This document shows, piece by piece, positions 44,229-52,635 of a stretch of DNA of 64,000 nucleotides (the first letter of the stretch is position 1; every line of letters begins with the position of its first letter). The stretch lies in NCBI RefSeq assembly GCF_002902145.1, contig NZ_PPRF01000017.1, positions 105,355 to 169,354 on the forward strand, written 5' to 3'. The translations under genes and the position numbers were made by a program. The stretch comes from Staphylococcus rostri. GTDB lineage: Bacteria > Bacillota > Bacilli > Staphylococcales > Staphylococcaceae. The notes beneath the pieces are model-generated. The model worked only from the letters and a program-made list of their open reading frames with translations. It searched no databases and was not told the DNA's origin.

Positions 44229-44729
44229 ATGCATACAAATGTAAAACTGGATAGAGCAATCCGTTGTGCTGTGCTAACTGTTTCGGATACACGAACAATT
44301 GAAACGGATAAAGGTGGACAGCTCGTTAAAACATTATTAGAAACGATTAATACAGAGATTCAAGCCAATCATTACCGCATTGTGAAAGATGATCAAGTAG
44401 AGATTCAAGCACAATTGCATGAATGGCTAGCAGAAGATGTTGATGTCATTATTACAACAGGTGGGACAGGCATTGCACCAAGAGATGTGACGATAGAGTC
44501 TGTAACACCATTATTGACGAAAGAAATAGAAGGATTTGGGGAGCTATTCCGATATTTAAGCTATACAGAAGATGTCGGGACACGTGCTTTATTATCACGA
44601 GCGGTTGGTGGCACAATCGGCAACAAACTCATTTTCTGTTTGCCAGGGTCCACGGGCGCAGTGAAACTCGGTATGAACAAATTGATTTTGCCAGAACTTA
44701 ATCACCTCGTTCATGAGATGAATAAATAA
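44229..44729 (+). CDS. moaB: Molybdopterin adenylyltransferase-like MoaB
   Basis: A 166-residue protein of the MogA/MoaB fold, which adenylates molybdopterin before molybdenum insertion. Motifs: [18 protein letters not shown] near residue 13, [17 protein letters not shown] near residue 72, and [13 protein letters not shown] near 136. AAGGAGGGG precedes the ATG at 44229; the in-frame TTG/GTG at 44199 would overlap moeB and is rejected. Confidence 0.94.
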   Translation: MHTNVKLDRAIRCAVLTVSDTRTIETDKGGQLVKTLLETINTEIQANHYRIVKDDQVEIQAQLHEWLAEDVDVIITTGGTGIAPRDVTIESVTPLLTKEIEGFGELFRYLSYTEDVGTRALLSRAVGGTIGNKLIFCLPGSTGAVKLGMNKLILPELNHLVHEMNK

Positions 44730-44793
44730 AGCGGTTGTGAGAGAAGCGTTTAGGACGTGTGCAGAATGAGCGTCCTACTTCTCGAACACTGAC

Positions 44794-44854
44794 AAAAAAG
44801 AGATTGGACACTGTTGTACAAACTGCATATACATGACGGATGTCCCAATCTCTT
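44794..44854 (-). terminator. moaC terminator, TGGGACA-type hairpin
   Basis: AAGAGATTGGaCA pairs with TGtCCCAATCTCTT; the T-run follows on the minus strand. It sits between converging moaB and moaC. Confidence 0.75.
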
Positions 44855-44881
44855 CTAGTTACATTGATAATTAAAAGTATA

Positions 44882-45358
44882 TTAGCGTTGGAAGTCAGAT
44901 TTCCCACCAGTCTTTTTCACAAGGTACGTCTCACCAATAACCATCCCTTTATCGACCGCTTTGCACATATCGTAGACAGTTAAGGCGGTTGCTGAAGCGG
45001 CTGTTAGAGCTTCCATTTCAACGCCTGTACGTCCAGTTGTGGAGACGGTTGTTTCGATGTGAAGTACGTATTGGTCATCGTCTGTATCCCAATCAAAGGC
45101 AACATCAACGCCTGATATTGGTAGCGGATGACACATTGGAATGATGGACGCGGTATTTTTGGCTGCCATAATACCTGCAATTTGTGCGGTATTGAGCACG
45201 TTACCTTTTTTATTCGTGTTATCAGTAATTTGTTGATAGATCGTTTGATTTACAGTAATGCTTGAATGCGCGATGGCTGTTCTTTTCGTAATGGATTTGT
45301 CAGAGACGTCCACCATTTTGGCATTACCTTGTTGATTGATATGTGTAAATTCAGACAT
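44882..45358 (-). CDS. moaC: Cyclic pyranopterin monophosphate synthase MoaC
   Basis: A 158-residue hexameric enzyme that, after MoaA, forms cyclic pyranopterin monophosphate. Diagnostic sequence: [19 protein letters not shown] near residue 67 and the active-site [20 protein letters not shown] near 113, then AVDKGM. AAGGAGG precedes the ATG at 45358. It is transcribed away from moeA, from a 69-base divergent promoter region. Confidence 0.96.
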   Translation of the reverse strand: MSEFTHINQQGNAKMVDVSDKSITKRTAIAHSSITVNQTIYQQITDNTNKKGNVLNTAQIAGIMAAKNTASIIPMCHPLPISGVDVAFDWDTDDDQYVLHIETTVSTTGRTGVEMEALTAASATALTVYDMCKAVDKGMVIGETYLVKKTGGKSDFQR

Positions 45359-45427
45359 GTTATTCCTCCTTTGAAATGCAAGGTAAGTATAGCATGAATC
45401 GAAAATTTTGTTAGGAGTGAAAAGTGT

Positions 45428-46687
45428 ATGTCAGTTGAAAAGAGACATCCGATTCCAGTCAAAGAAGCGATACATCGCGTGCTACAACAAGACATCTATA
45501 CGGAAGCAACGCAAGTAAGTCTATACGATTGTGAAGGTTATATTCTTGCTGAAGACATTATCGCCACGTACGATATTCCGCGCTTTGATAAGTCGCCGTA
45601 TGATGGCTTTGCGATTCGCAGTGAAGATTCACAAGGCGCAAGTGCAGACAATCGTGTCGCATTTGAAGTCGTGGATCATATCGGTGCAGGCAGTGTATCT
45701 GAGAAGACGCTACAACAAGGCCAAGCAGTGCGTATTATGACGGGTGCGCAAATGCCAGCTGGTGCGGATGCAGTCGTGATGCTTGAACAAACTGTGGAGA
45801 CAGCAGATGGTTTCACGCTACGTAAACCATTTGAACGCTTGGAAAATGTATCGCTTAAAGGCGAAGAAACTGCGACAGGCGATGTTGTTTTGCATAAAGG
45901 ACAACGCATTAATGCAGGGGCTGTAGCTGTGCTCGCAACATTTGGCTATGCAGACGTGCCGGTGTATCGTAAGCCTACTGCAGCGATTATTGCGACAGGT
46001 AGTGAGTTATTAGACGTTGAAGATGATTTAGAACCTGGCAAAATACGTAACTCGAACGGACCGATGATTGCGGCGTTACTACAAAAAGAAGGTGTAGAGG
46101 TTGAACGCTATCATATTCAAATGGATGACTATGACAGCAGCTTAGCAGTAATTACATCAGCGCTAGAACAACATGACATGGTCATTACGACAGGTGGCGT
46201 ATCAGTCGGTGACTTTGACTATTTACCAGATATTTACAAAGTGCTAGGGGCGGACGTGTTATTTAATAAAATTGCGATGCGTCCTGGTAGTGTAACAACA
46301 GTAGCAGTGGCACAAGGCAAATATTTATTTGGTTTATCAGGGAATCCGTCAGCGTGTTATTCAGGGTTTGAGTTGTTTACCAAACCAGCGATATATCATA
46401 TGATGGGCGCGACTTGCTGTTATCCAGCAATGATACGCGCGACGTTAATGGCAGATTTTAAGAAAGCGAACCCATTCACACGCTTTATACGTGCACATGT
46501 AACGTTGACAGGACGAGAAGCAACGGTAAGCCCATCAGGATTTAATAAATCAGGAGCGGTCGTATCGATTGCACACAGTAACGGTATGATGATGTTACCG
46601 GGTGGTACACGTGGTTATCAAGTGGGCCATGAAGTCGATGTGCTATTAACGTCTGCTGAACTGTATCAGCAGGAGCTGTATCTATGA
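45428..46687 (+). CDS. moeA: Molybdopterin molybdenumtransferase MoeA
   Basis: A 419-residue enzyme that inserts molybdate into adenylated molybdopterin. Signature stretches: [15 protein letters not shown] near residue 52, [20 protein letters not shown] near residue 98, the MoCF-domain [15 protein letters not shown] near 255, and [17 protein letters not shown] near 298. The stop overlaps mobB by four bases. Head of the moeA-mobB-moaE-moaD-mobA-moaA operon. Confidence 0.96.
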   Translation: MSVEKRHPIPVKEAIHRVLQQDIYTEATQVSLYDCEGYILAEDIIATYDIPRFDKSPYDGFAIRSEDSQGASADNRVAFEVVDHIGAGSVSEKTLQQGQAVRIMTGAQMPAGADAVVMLEQTVETADGFTLRKPFERLENVSLKGEETATGDVVLHKGQRINAGAVAVLATFGYADVPVYRKPTAAIIATGSELLDVEDDLEPGKIRNSNGPMIAALLQKEGVEVERYHIQMDDYDSSLAVITSALEQHDMVITTGGVSVGDFDYLPDIYKVLGADVLFNKIAMRPGSVTTVAVAQGKYLFGLSGNPSACYSGFELFTKPAIYHMMGATCCYPAMIRATLMADFKKANPFTRFIRAHVTLTGREATVSPSGFNKSGAVVSIAHSNGMMMLPGGTRGYQVGHEVDVLLTSAELYQQELYL

Positions 46688-47160
46688 TTTTACAAATTGT
46701 GGGATACAAAAATAGTGGCAAAACAACGTTAATGGAACATACTGTACAACAGTTGAAGGCAGCTGCACATACGGTCGTGACGATTAAACATCACGGGCAT
46801 CCCGGCGAAGAGATTACGCTACCGGATAATCGTGTAGATCATATGCGTCATTTTCATGCAGGCGCAGATCAAAGTATCGTGCAAGGACATGATTATGTTG
46901 AAACGATTCAACGCAACGACTATCCTACGTTAGAGACTTTGTTGGCAGAGTGTGTTACGATGGACGACAGCATAATTTTAGTAGAAGGGTATAAACAAGC
47001 CGCTTATCCTAAGGTGATTGTCTATCGTGATGAAGCGGAACTGCAGGCACTACGGCAACTAGACAATATACAATACGCTATGCAATTAACAAGTCATGGC
47101 TTTGATTATGAATCATTTGATGCGTGGCTCGCGCAATGGATTAAAGGAGAGTTATCATGA
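46684..47160 (+). CDS. mobB: Molybdopterin-guanine dinucleotide synthesis adaptor MobB
   Basis: A 158-residue P-loop GTPase-like protein that helps MobA make the MGD form of the cofactor needed by formate dehydrogenase and nitrate reductase. Walker A is LQIVGYKNSGKTTLMEH; TIKHHGHPGEEITLPDNR near residue 37 fits MobB. ATGA overlaps on both ends show tight coupling with moeA and moaE. Confidence 0.94.
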   Translation: MILQIVGYKNSGKTTLMEHTVQQLKAAAHTVVTIKHHGHPGEEITLPDNRVDHMRHFHAGADQSIVQGHDYVETIQRNDYPTLETLLAECVTMDDSIILVEGYKQAAYPKVIVYRDEAELQALRQLDNIQYAMQLTSHGFDYESFDAWLAQWIKGELS

Positions 47161-47615
47161 AGCAATATGAAGTAACAACAGCACCGATTAACCCGGAACA
47201 GTATCGTCAGTGGACATTGAATGAAAAACAAGGTGCCGTCGTTGTATTTACTGGACACGTGCGCGAATGGACAAAAGGAATTCGCACGGAATATTTGGAA
47301 TATGAAGCATACGTACCAATGGCAGAGAAAAAACTCGCGCAAATTGGTGATGAAATCAGTGAACGTTGGCCTGGAACGATAACAGCGATTGTACATCGTA
47401 TTGGGGCGTTAGAAATTTCGGATATTGCCGTCTGCATTAGTGTTTCTTCACCACACCGCAAAGATGCCTACGCGGCGAATGAATATGCGATAGAGCGTAT
47501 TAAAGAAGTCGTCCCAATCTGGAAGAAAGAAATATGGGAAGATGGTGCTGAATGGCAAGGGCATCAACGTGGCTACCATGAAGATGCAGTTGAGAAGGGA
47601 GATAAGTCGTCGTGA
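47157..47615 (+). CDS. moaE: Molybdopterin synthase large subunit MoaE
   Basis: A 152-residue catalytic subunit which, with two MoaD, adds the dithiolene sulfurs. Motifs: GAVVVFTGHVREWTKG near residue 23, SSPHRKDAYAANEYAIER near residue 102, and KEVVPIWKKEIWEDG near 118 with the active Lys residues. Overlaps mobB and moaD by four bases each. Confidence 0.96.
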   Translation: MKQYEVTTAPINPEQYRQWTLNEKQGAVVVFTGHVREWTKGIRTEYLEYEAYVPMAEKKLAQIGDEISERWPGTITAIVHRIGALEISDIAVCISVSSPHRKDAYAANEYAIERIKEVVPIWKKEIWEDGAEWQGHQRGYHEDAVEKGDKSS

Positions 47616-47845
47616 AAATATTGTACTTTGCAGAGATAAAAGAAAAGTTAGATCGTGCGGAAGATACTTTTCATTTTGATTATGAAATCACAGTTACAGA
47701 ATTGAAAAAACACTTGTATGAAACATATCCTGTGATTCAAGGGAAGTCGTTCCAAGTCGCAGTAAATGAAGAATTCGTACAAGAAGATGCACTTATCATG
47801 CCGAATGACGTTGTAGCACTCATTCCGCCGGTCAGTGGAGGTTAA
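47612..47845 (+). CDS. moaD: Molybdopterin synthase small subunit MoaD
   Basis: A 77-residue ubiquitin-fold sulfur carrier ending PPVSGG; the C-terminal Gly-Gly is thiocarboxylated by MoeB. The start is a GTG at 47612 inside the moaE end. The last codons form the GGAGG binding site of mobA. Confidence 0.95.
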   Translation: MKILYFAEIKEKLDRAEDTFHFDYEITVTELKKHLYETYPVIQGKSFQVAVNEEFVQEDALIMPNDVVALIPPVSGG

Positions 47846-47854
47846 ATAACAGCG

Positions 47855-48457
47855 ATGAAAGCCATTATATTAGCGGGCGGTCAATCTGTGCGATTCGGCC
47901 AACCGAAAGCATTTGCTTCCATACAAGGTGAGTTGTTCTATCAACGACTGATTCATACATTAGAAGCAACGAATATGTTTAACGAAATTTTAATTAGCAG
48001 TAATGCGCAACATGCAAGTCGATTTGAAGGTGCGCGAGTGGTCGTAGATTCCGATGCGCATCGTGACAAAGGCCCGTTAGCAGGCATTTATAGCGTTATG
48101 CAGCAAGATGATGCAGATCTCTACTTTGTGATTTCGGTGGATACGCCGGTCGTCACACAGAAAGCGATCAGTCATTTGTATCAATTTATGGTATCGAATT
48201 TGATTGAATCGCAATTGGATATTGCTGGATTTGCTTCGGAAGGGTATCCGATTCCAACGATTGCTTTTTATCATCGTAATGTGATGCCGATTATCGCGTC
48301 AGTGCTTGACTCAGATGACTTAAGCATGAAGCATGTGTATCAACAAGTGTCGGCGCAATGGTTAGATGTCGAGACGATTGATAGTCCAAAACAGTGGTAT
48401 CGCAATGTGAATTATCCGAGTGATTTAGAGAAGTTAGAAAACGAACTTGCAGAATAA
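47855..48457 (+). CDS. mobA: Molybdenum cofactor guanylyltransferase MobA
   Basis: A 200-residue nucleotidyltransferase that attaches GMP to form MGD. GTP-binding motif ILAGGQSVRFGQPKAF at residues 5-20, then DKGPLAGIYSVM near 70 and VISVDTPVV near 92 (usual D-P motif has one Thr between). GGAGGT in the end of moaD serves as binding site. Confidence 0.94.
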   Translation: MKAIILAGGQSVRFGQPKAFASIQGELFYQRLIHTLEATNMFNEILISSNAQHASRFEGARVVVDSDAHRDKGPLAGIYSVMQQDDADLYFVISVDTPVVTQKAISHLYQFMVSNLIESQLDIAGFASEGYPIPTIAFYHRNVMPIIASVLDSDDLSMKHVYQQVSAQWLDVETIDSPKQWYRNVNYPSDLEKLENELAE

Positions 48458-48478
48458 GAGAGCGAAGGAGGGCGCAAG

Positions 48479-49501
48479 ATGACAGCACAAATATTAGATA
48501 AGCTAGGACGACCGATACGTGATTTGCGCATTTCCGTTACAGATCGTTGTAACTTCCGCTGTGATTACTGCATGCCAAAAGAAATCTTTGGTGATGATTA
48601 TGTCTTCTTACCAAAAAATGAATTATTGGCGTTTGAAGAAATTGTTCGTGTCACACGTATTTATGCACAACTGGGTGTAAAAAAAGTGCGCATTACAGGT
48701 GGCGAACCGTTGTTGCGTCGTGACTTAGATCAATTGATTGCGCAAATCAATGAAATTGAAGGGATTGAAGACATCGGTCTCACAACGAACGGACTATTAC
48801 TCACAAAGCATGGACCGAAGTTATATGACGCTGGATTACGTCGCATTAATGTGAGCTTAGATGCGATTGATGACGCACTGTTTCAATCGATAAACAACAG
48901 AAATATTAAAGCGTCGACGATTCTTGAGCAGATTGATAATGCTGTTCAGATGGGCTTTGAAGTAAAAGTGAATGTGGTTGTACAAAAAGGCATGAACGAT
49001 GACCAGATTGTGCCAATGCTCGAATACTTTAAAGATAAAGACGTGACCATTCGTTTTATTGAATTTATGGACGTTGGAAATGATAATGGTTGGGACTTCA
49101 GTAAAGTCGTAACGAAAGATGAAATGTTAAATATCATTCAACAGGCGTTTGAAATTGAGCCAGTGCCGCCACGTTATTATGGCGAAGTTGCCAAATATTA
49201 TCGTCATGTTGGCGCGAAGTCTAAATTCGGCTTGATTACGAGCGTTTCCGAATCGTTCTGTTCAACGTGTACGAGAGCACGATTGTCATCTGATGGTAAG
49301 TTTTACGGTTGCTTGTTCAGTGCGGTAGATGGCTTTGATGTGAGAGCACTGTTGAGAAGTAGCGCTTCAGACGAGGAAGTTAAAGAAACGTTAAAAGGCT
49401 TGTGGCATATTCGAGATGATCGCTATTCTGATGAACGTACGGAACAAACGGTCGCTAATCGACGCAAAAAGAAAATTAATATGAACTATATTGGTGGTTA
49501 A
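48479..49501 (+). CDS. moaA: GTP 3',8-cyclase MoaA
   Basis: A 340-residue radical SAM enzyme starting cofactor synthesis from GTP. The N-terminal cluster is CNFRCDYC (Cys24, Cys28, Cys31). The C-terminal cluster is in [19 protein letters not shown] near residue 258 with the third Cys in YGCLFS. It ends in NMNYIGG, with the conserved Gly-Gly tail. Last gene of the operon, followed by a terminator. Confidence 0.97.
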   Translation: MTAQILDKLGRPIRDLRISVTDRCNFRCDYCMPKEIFGDDYVFLPKNELLAFEEIVRVTRIYAQLGVKKVRITGGEPLLRRDLDQLIAQINEIEGIEDIGLTTNGLLLTKHGPKLYDAGLRRINVSLDAIDDALFQSINNRNIKASTILEQIDNAVQMGFEVKVNVVVQKGMNDDQIVPMLEYFKDKDVTIRFIEFMDVGNDNGWDFSKVVTKDEMLNIIQQAFEIEPVPPRYYGEVAKYYRHVGAKSKFGLITSVSESFCSTCTRARLSSDGKFYGCLFSAVDGFDVRALLRSSASDEEVKETLKGLWHIRDDRYSDERTEQTVANRRKKKINMNYIGG

Positions 49502-49506
49502 CCTAA

Positions 49507-49552
49507 AAATGCGCTTTGTAAGAAGAGATAGAAACTTCTACAAGCGCATTAA
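49507..49552 (+). terminator. Terminator of the moeA-moaA operon
   Basis: AATGCGCTTTGTAAGAAG pairs with CTTCTACAAGCGCATT with one bulge; a T-rich stretch follows. Confidence 0.82.
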
Positions 49553-49575
49553 TTGTTTCTATTCTAAGGGAGTGA

Positions 49576-49625
49576 AGTGGGACAGGAATCTCATTTTTCT
49601 AAAAAGATTCCGTTGTCCCAGCCCC
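49576..49625 (-). repeat. Composite intergenic hairpin repeat, inverted core copy
   Basis: GTGGGACAGGAATCTCATTT, then TTCTAAAAAGATTCC, then GTTGTCCCAGCCCC is the reverse complement of the core found at 9234-9290. It lies between converging genes. Confidence 0.85.
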
Positions 49626-49646
49626 TTCGAGAAACTTTTAGACTAT

Positions 49647-50090
49647 TTATGATTCGAGACGTTGAATTTTATTCGTCATACTATTGTATAGCTGATCAAG
49701 TAATTGAATCGTTTGTTCAATCTCAGCGGGTGTAAGTTGCAGTTTGGCAGTAATGTCCGCTTGCTGACTATGGATTTCAGTCATCAGCGAATGGTAGACA
49801 ATCTCACCTTGTTCCGAGAGTGTCAGCAACTTTTCTCTTTTATCTTCGCCGGGTTGACTCATAAGCCATCCACGTTCATCTAACACTTTTAAGATTTTAC
49901 GTGTCGTTGGTTTTTCAATAGAACGTCTTTTAGAAATTTGAACGAGTGTTGTTTGTGGATGTGTATAGATATCTTTAAGAATTAACCACTGTGCAGGGTG
50001 AAGATCATGTGCTTCTAAGAGTGGTTGTGTAATTTTAATATAGGGACGGTACAGTTTCGTTAAATGATCGAATAGTGCGCTCAGCTCCAT
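49647..50090 (-). CDS. MarR-family transcription regulator
   Basis: A 147-residue winged-helix dimer-type repressor. The recognition region reads LVQISKRRSIEKPTTRKILKVLDERG near residues 50-75 and the wing QPGEDKREKLLTLSEQG near residue 80. C-terminal helices complete the dimer domain. It is divergent from a VOC-family gene 136 bases away, so it may control that gene as well as itself. Ligand unknown. Confidence 0.88.
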   Translation of the reverse strand: MELSALFDHLTKLYRPYIKITQPLLEAHDLHPAQWLILKDIYTHPQTTLVQISKRRSIEKPTTRKILKVLDERGWLMSQPGEDKREKLLTLSEQGEIVYHSLMTEIHSQQADITAKLQLTPAEIEQTIQLLDQLYNSMTNKIQRLES

Positions 50091-50226
50091 GCAAGACGCT
50101 CCTTTCTGAATAATATTGACATTATAACACTTCAGCGTATATGAGTGGGCGTTTAGCTCTCATTCGAGCGTTAATAGCCAATTTTTGGTAGAATATAAAC
50201 AACGAATCACAGTCAGGAGTGATGGT

Positions 50227-50994
50227 ATGGTAGATATCGAATTTGATCACATGATACATTATATAGACGGCTTAGAGCGATTTGAATTTCCCGGGAAATA
50301 TCTAGAAATTCAAAAAGGTGGGCGTCATGAAAACTTAGGGACGTTTAATCGTCTCGTGCACATTGATTTGAGTTATATTGAGTTAATCGATATTTTTAAT
50401 CAAGGGAAAATGAAGCAACAATCTAAAACGCAAGAAGGTAAATACTCGTTTGCGACGTCTATTATTGATAATGGCTATAAGCAAGGTTTTAAGAAAATAT
50501 GTTTTAGAACACATGACATTCAGAAGTTGAAAGAACAGTTTTTAGCACGTGGCTTGGAAGTAGTGGGGCCTGTACGTATGACGCGTGAAAATAAGAAAGG
50601 TCATGAAATACATTGGCAATTGCTTTACGTGAATAACCATCACTTTGATGTTATGATGCCGTTCTTTATTCAGTGGGATAAAACGGATGATGAACGTGAA
50701 GCGGATTTGAAAGATGTGTTCCAAAGTCAGCTTACGATTGATATGATTGAATTTCATTCCCACCAACGTCAAACTATGGTCGATAACTGGAAGCAGTGGT
50801 TTGATATGGAAGTTGTTGAGACTGCAGATAAGTACACAATACTTGAAAGCCCAGCAAAAAAAGTGAAGTTCAAAATTGTGGAGGGCAAGGACGATATGAT
50901 TGAAGGGGTACATTTGATTGATAAAACCATTCATGCACCGCTAATTATTAGAACACGTGGAGGAAGTTATCATTTTAAACCGGCACAAGCGTAA
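50227..50994 (+). CDS. VOC-family (glyoxalase-like) protein, 255 aa
   Basis: A cytosolic two-domain protein of the glyoxalase-like family. It opens MVDIEFDHMIHYIDGLERFE, the first betaalphabeta unit with His7 or His10 as metal ligand, and continues with HENLGTFNRLVHIDLSYIELI. A second unit contains DMIEFHSHQRQTMVDNWKQW near residue 178. AGGAG lies eight bases before the ATG at 50227. The enzyme reaction is unknown. Divergent from the MarR gene. Confidence 0.8.
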   Translation: MVDIEFDHMIHYIDGLERFEFPGKYLEIQKGGRHENLGTFNRLVHIDLSYIELIDIFNQGKMKQQSKTQEGKYSFATSIIDNGYKQGFKKICFRTHDIQKLKEQFLARGLEVVGPVRMTRENKKGHEIHWQLLYVNNHHFDVMMPFFIQWDKTDDEREADLKDVFQSQLTIDMIEFHSHQRQTMVDNWKQWFDMEVVETADKYTILESPAKKVKFKIVEGKDDMIEGVHLIDKTIHAPLIIRTRGGSYHFKPAQA

Positions 50995-51040
50995 TAAGAT
51001 GTGGTATGATAACGCATTGAGTGGCAATGACGATAAAAGC

Positions 51041-51166
51041 AGGTGTGGACAGTAGAAAAGGGATTGAGACATTCATAGAAACAGTTTGAGTGTTTCTGTA
51101 GATGGCAGCCTTGATGGAGTGGGACTGCGGAATTTTTTTAGAAAATGAGACGCCTATCCCATGCCC
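51041..51166 (+). repeat. Composite intergenic repeat copy
   Basis: Upstream part GCAGGTGTGGACAG...GGCAGCCTTGATGGAGTGGG then core GACTGCGGAATTTTTTTAGA, AAATGAGACGCCTATCCCAT. The distal arm has changed (GAGACGCC), so the core pairs poorly here. Confidence 0.7.
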
Positions 51167-51226
51167 GAATCTTGACTGTTCAACCACCAAATAGAGAAGA
51201 ATGAAAAATTAAAGGAGCTTTATATC

Positions 51227-52486
51227 ATGAAATTGATGAATATTACCGATCAGGCGCATGATGCGTTTGTAAAGGCACATCCTAATGGTGACCTTTTACA
51301 GCTCTCGCAATGGGGCGAAACGAAAAAACTCACTGGCTGGTACACGAAACGTATTGCAGTGGGAGAAAATGGCGGAATTCACGGTGTTGCACAATTGTTA
51401 TTCAAAAAGATTCCACGTACGCCATTTACACTATGCTATGTGTCGAGAGGTTTTGTAGTAGATTATACAGACCAACGTGCGGTAAAGACATTGTTAGTTG
51501 AAGCGATTAAAATTGCGAAACAAGAAAAAGCCTATACGATTAAAATTGACCCAGATGTTGAAGTTGAACAAGGCATGACAGTGGTTCAAGATTTGAAAGC
51601 GTTAGGCTTCCGTCATAAAGGGTTTAAAGACGGCCTATCGAAAGACTATATTCAACCACGCATGACGATGATTACACCAATTGATAAGCCGGATGATGAT
51701 TTGATTAAGAGTTTCCAAACGAACAATCGTACAAAAGTCCGTGCAGCGATGAAACGTGGTACAACAGTAGAGCGTGCAGGCCGAGACCAGTTAGGGATTT
51801 TCGCAGATTTGATGAAAGAAACAGGCGAGCGTGATGGCTTTTTAACGCGTGATGTGTCTTATTTTGAGACGATTTATGATGCTCTTCATCCAGATGGCGA
51901 TGCGGAACTGTTCCTTGTTAAGTTGGATCCAGCGCATGTGTTAGAAGTATTGCGTGCTGAGAAAGCGCAACTGAAATCTGAAGAAGCGGCATTGTTGGAG
52001 AAAAACCAAGAAAACAAAAAAGTCCGTAATAAGTTAAAAGATGTGCAGTTGCAATTGCCTAAGAAACAACAAGCCATTACAGAAATGGAAGAACTCGCAC
52101 AAAAACATCCAGAAGGTTTATATCTATCAGGTGCCTTATTGATGTTCTGTGGTAAAAAGGCGTATTACCTTTACGGTGCATCTTCTAACCAATATCGCAA
52201 GTTCCTTCCAAACCACCATATGCAAATTGAAATGATGAAATACGCACGTGAGAAAGGTGCAACAACATATGACTTTGGCGGTACAGATAATGCGCCAGAC
52301 AAAGATTCAGATCATTATGGTTTATGGGAATTCAAACGTATGTGGGGCACGTACTTGAGTGAGAAGATTGGGGAATTCGACTATGTCTTAAACCCAATTC
52401 TTTATCGTGCCATTGAACAATTCAAACCACAGTTAACAAAAGCGAAAATTAAAGTTGTACGTAAAATTAAAGAACGTAAGAAGTAA
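51227..52486 (+). CDS. femX: FemX/FmhB peptidoglycan pentaglycine transferase (first glycine)
   Basis: A 419-residue non-ribosomal peptidyltransferase that adds the first glycine of the interpeptide bridge to lipid II, using glycyl-tRNA; essential in S. aureus. Two GNAT-like subdomains flank a coiled-coil arm at about residues 240-290 (EKNQENKKVRNKLKDVQL). Signature text: HPNGDLLQLSQWGETKKLTG, GLSKDYIQPRMTMITPI, TGERDGFLTRDVSYF and YDFGGTDNAPDKDSDHYGLW. Length and sequence agree with S. aureus FmhB (421 residues). AAAGGAG precedes the ATG. Confidence 0.95.
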   Translation: MKLMNITDQAHDAFVKAHPNGDLLQLSQWGETKKLTGWYTKRIAVGENGGIHGVAQLLFKKIPRTPFTLCYVSRGFVVDYTDQRAVKTLLVEAIKIAKQEKAYTIKIDPDVEVEQGMTVVQDLKALGFRHKGFKDGLSKDYIQPRMTMITPIDKPDDDLIKSFQTNNRTKVRAAMKRGTTVERAGRDQLGIFADLMKETGERDGFLTRDVSYFETIYDALHPDGDAELFLVKLDPAHVLEVLRAEKAQLKSEEAALLEKNQENKKVRNKLKDVQLQLPKKQQAITEMEELAQKHPEGLYLSGALLMFCGKKAYYLYGASSNQYRKFLPNHHMQIEMMKYAREKGATTYDFGGTDNAPDKDSDHYGLWEFKRMWGTYLSEKIGEFDYVLNPILYRAIEQFKPQLTKAKIKVVRKIKERKK

Positions 52487-52499
52487 GTGACAACTCTAT

Positions 52500-52539
52500 G
52501 TCCATCTCGAGTAGAAATACATTTGGGATGGACTTTTTT
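52500..52539 (+). terminator. Terminator after femX
   Basis: GTCCATCTC pairs with GGGATGGAC (one G-T pair), followed by six T. Confidence 0.85.
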
Positions 52540-52562
52540 GTGGCGTCTTATAAAACGAATCG

Positions 52563-52583
52563 TTACAATAGTATAGATTGTAA
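52563..52583. promoter_or_regulatory. TetR-like inverted repeat upstream of RND pump
   Basis: TTACAAT-N7-ATTGTAA, perfect arms, 53 bases before the pump ATG. A candidate promoter TTGTAA-N17-TAAAAA uses the right arm as -35. Confidence 0.45.
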
Positions 52584-52635
52584 TAATGTTTGATAAAACA
52601 TAAAAATGAACACAATATGGGAGGAGTAACAGATA

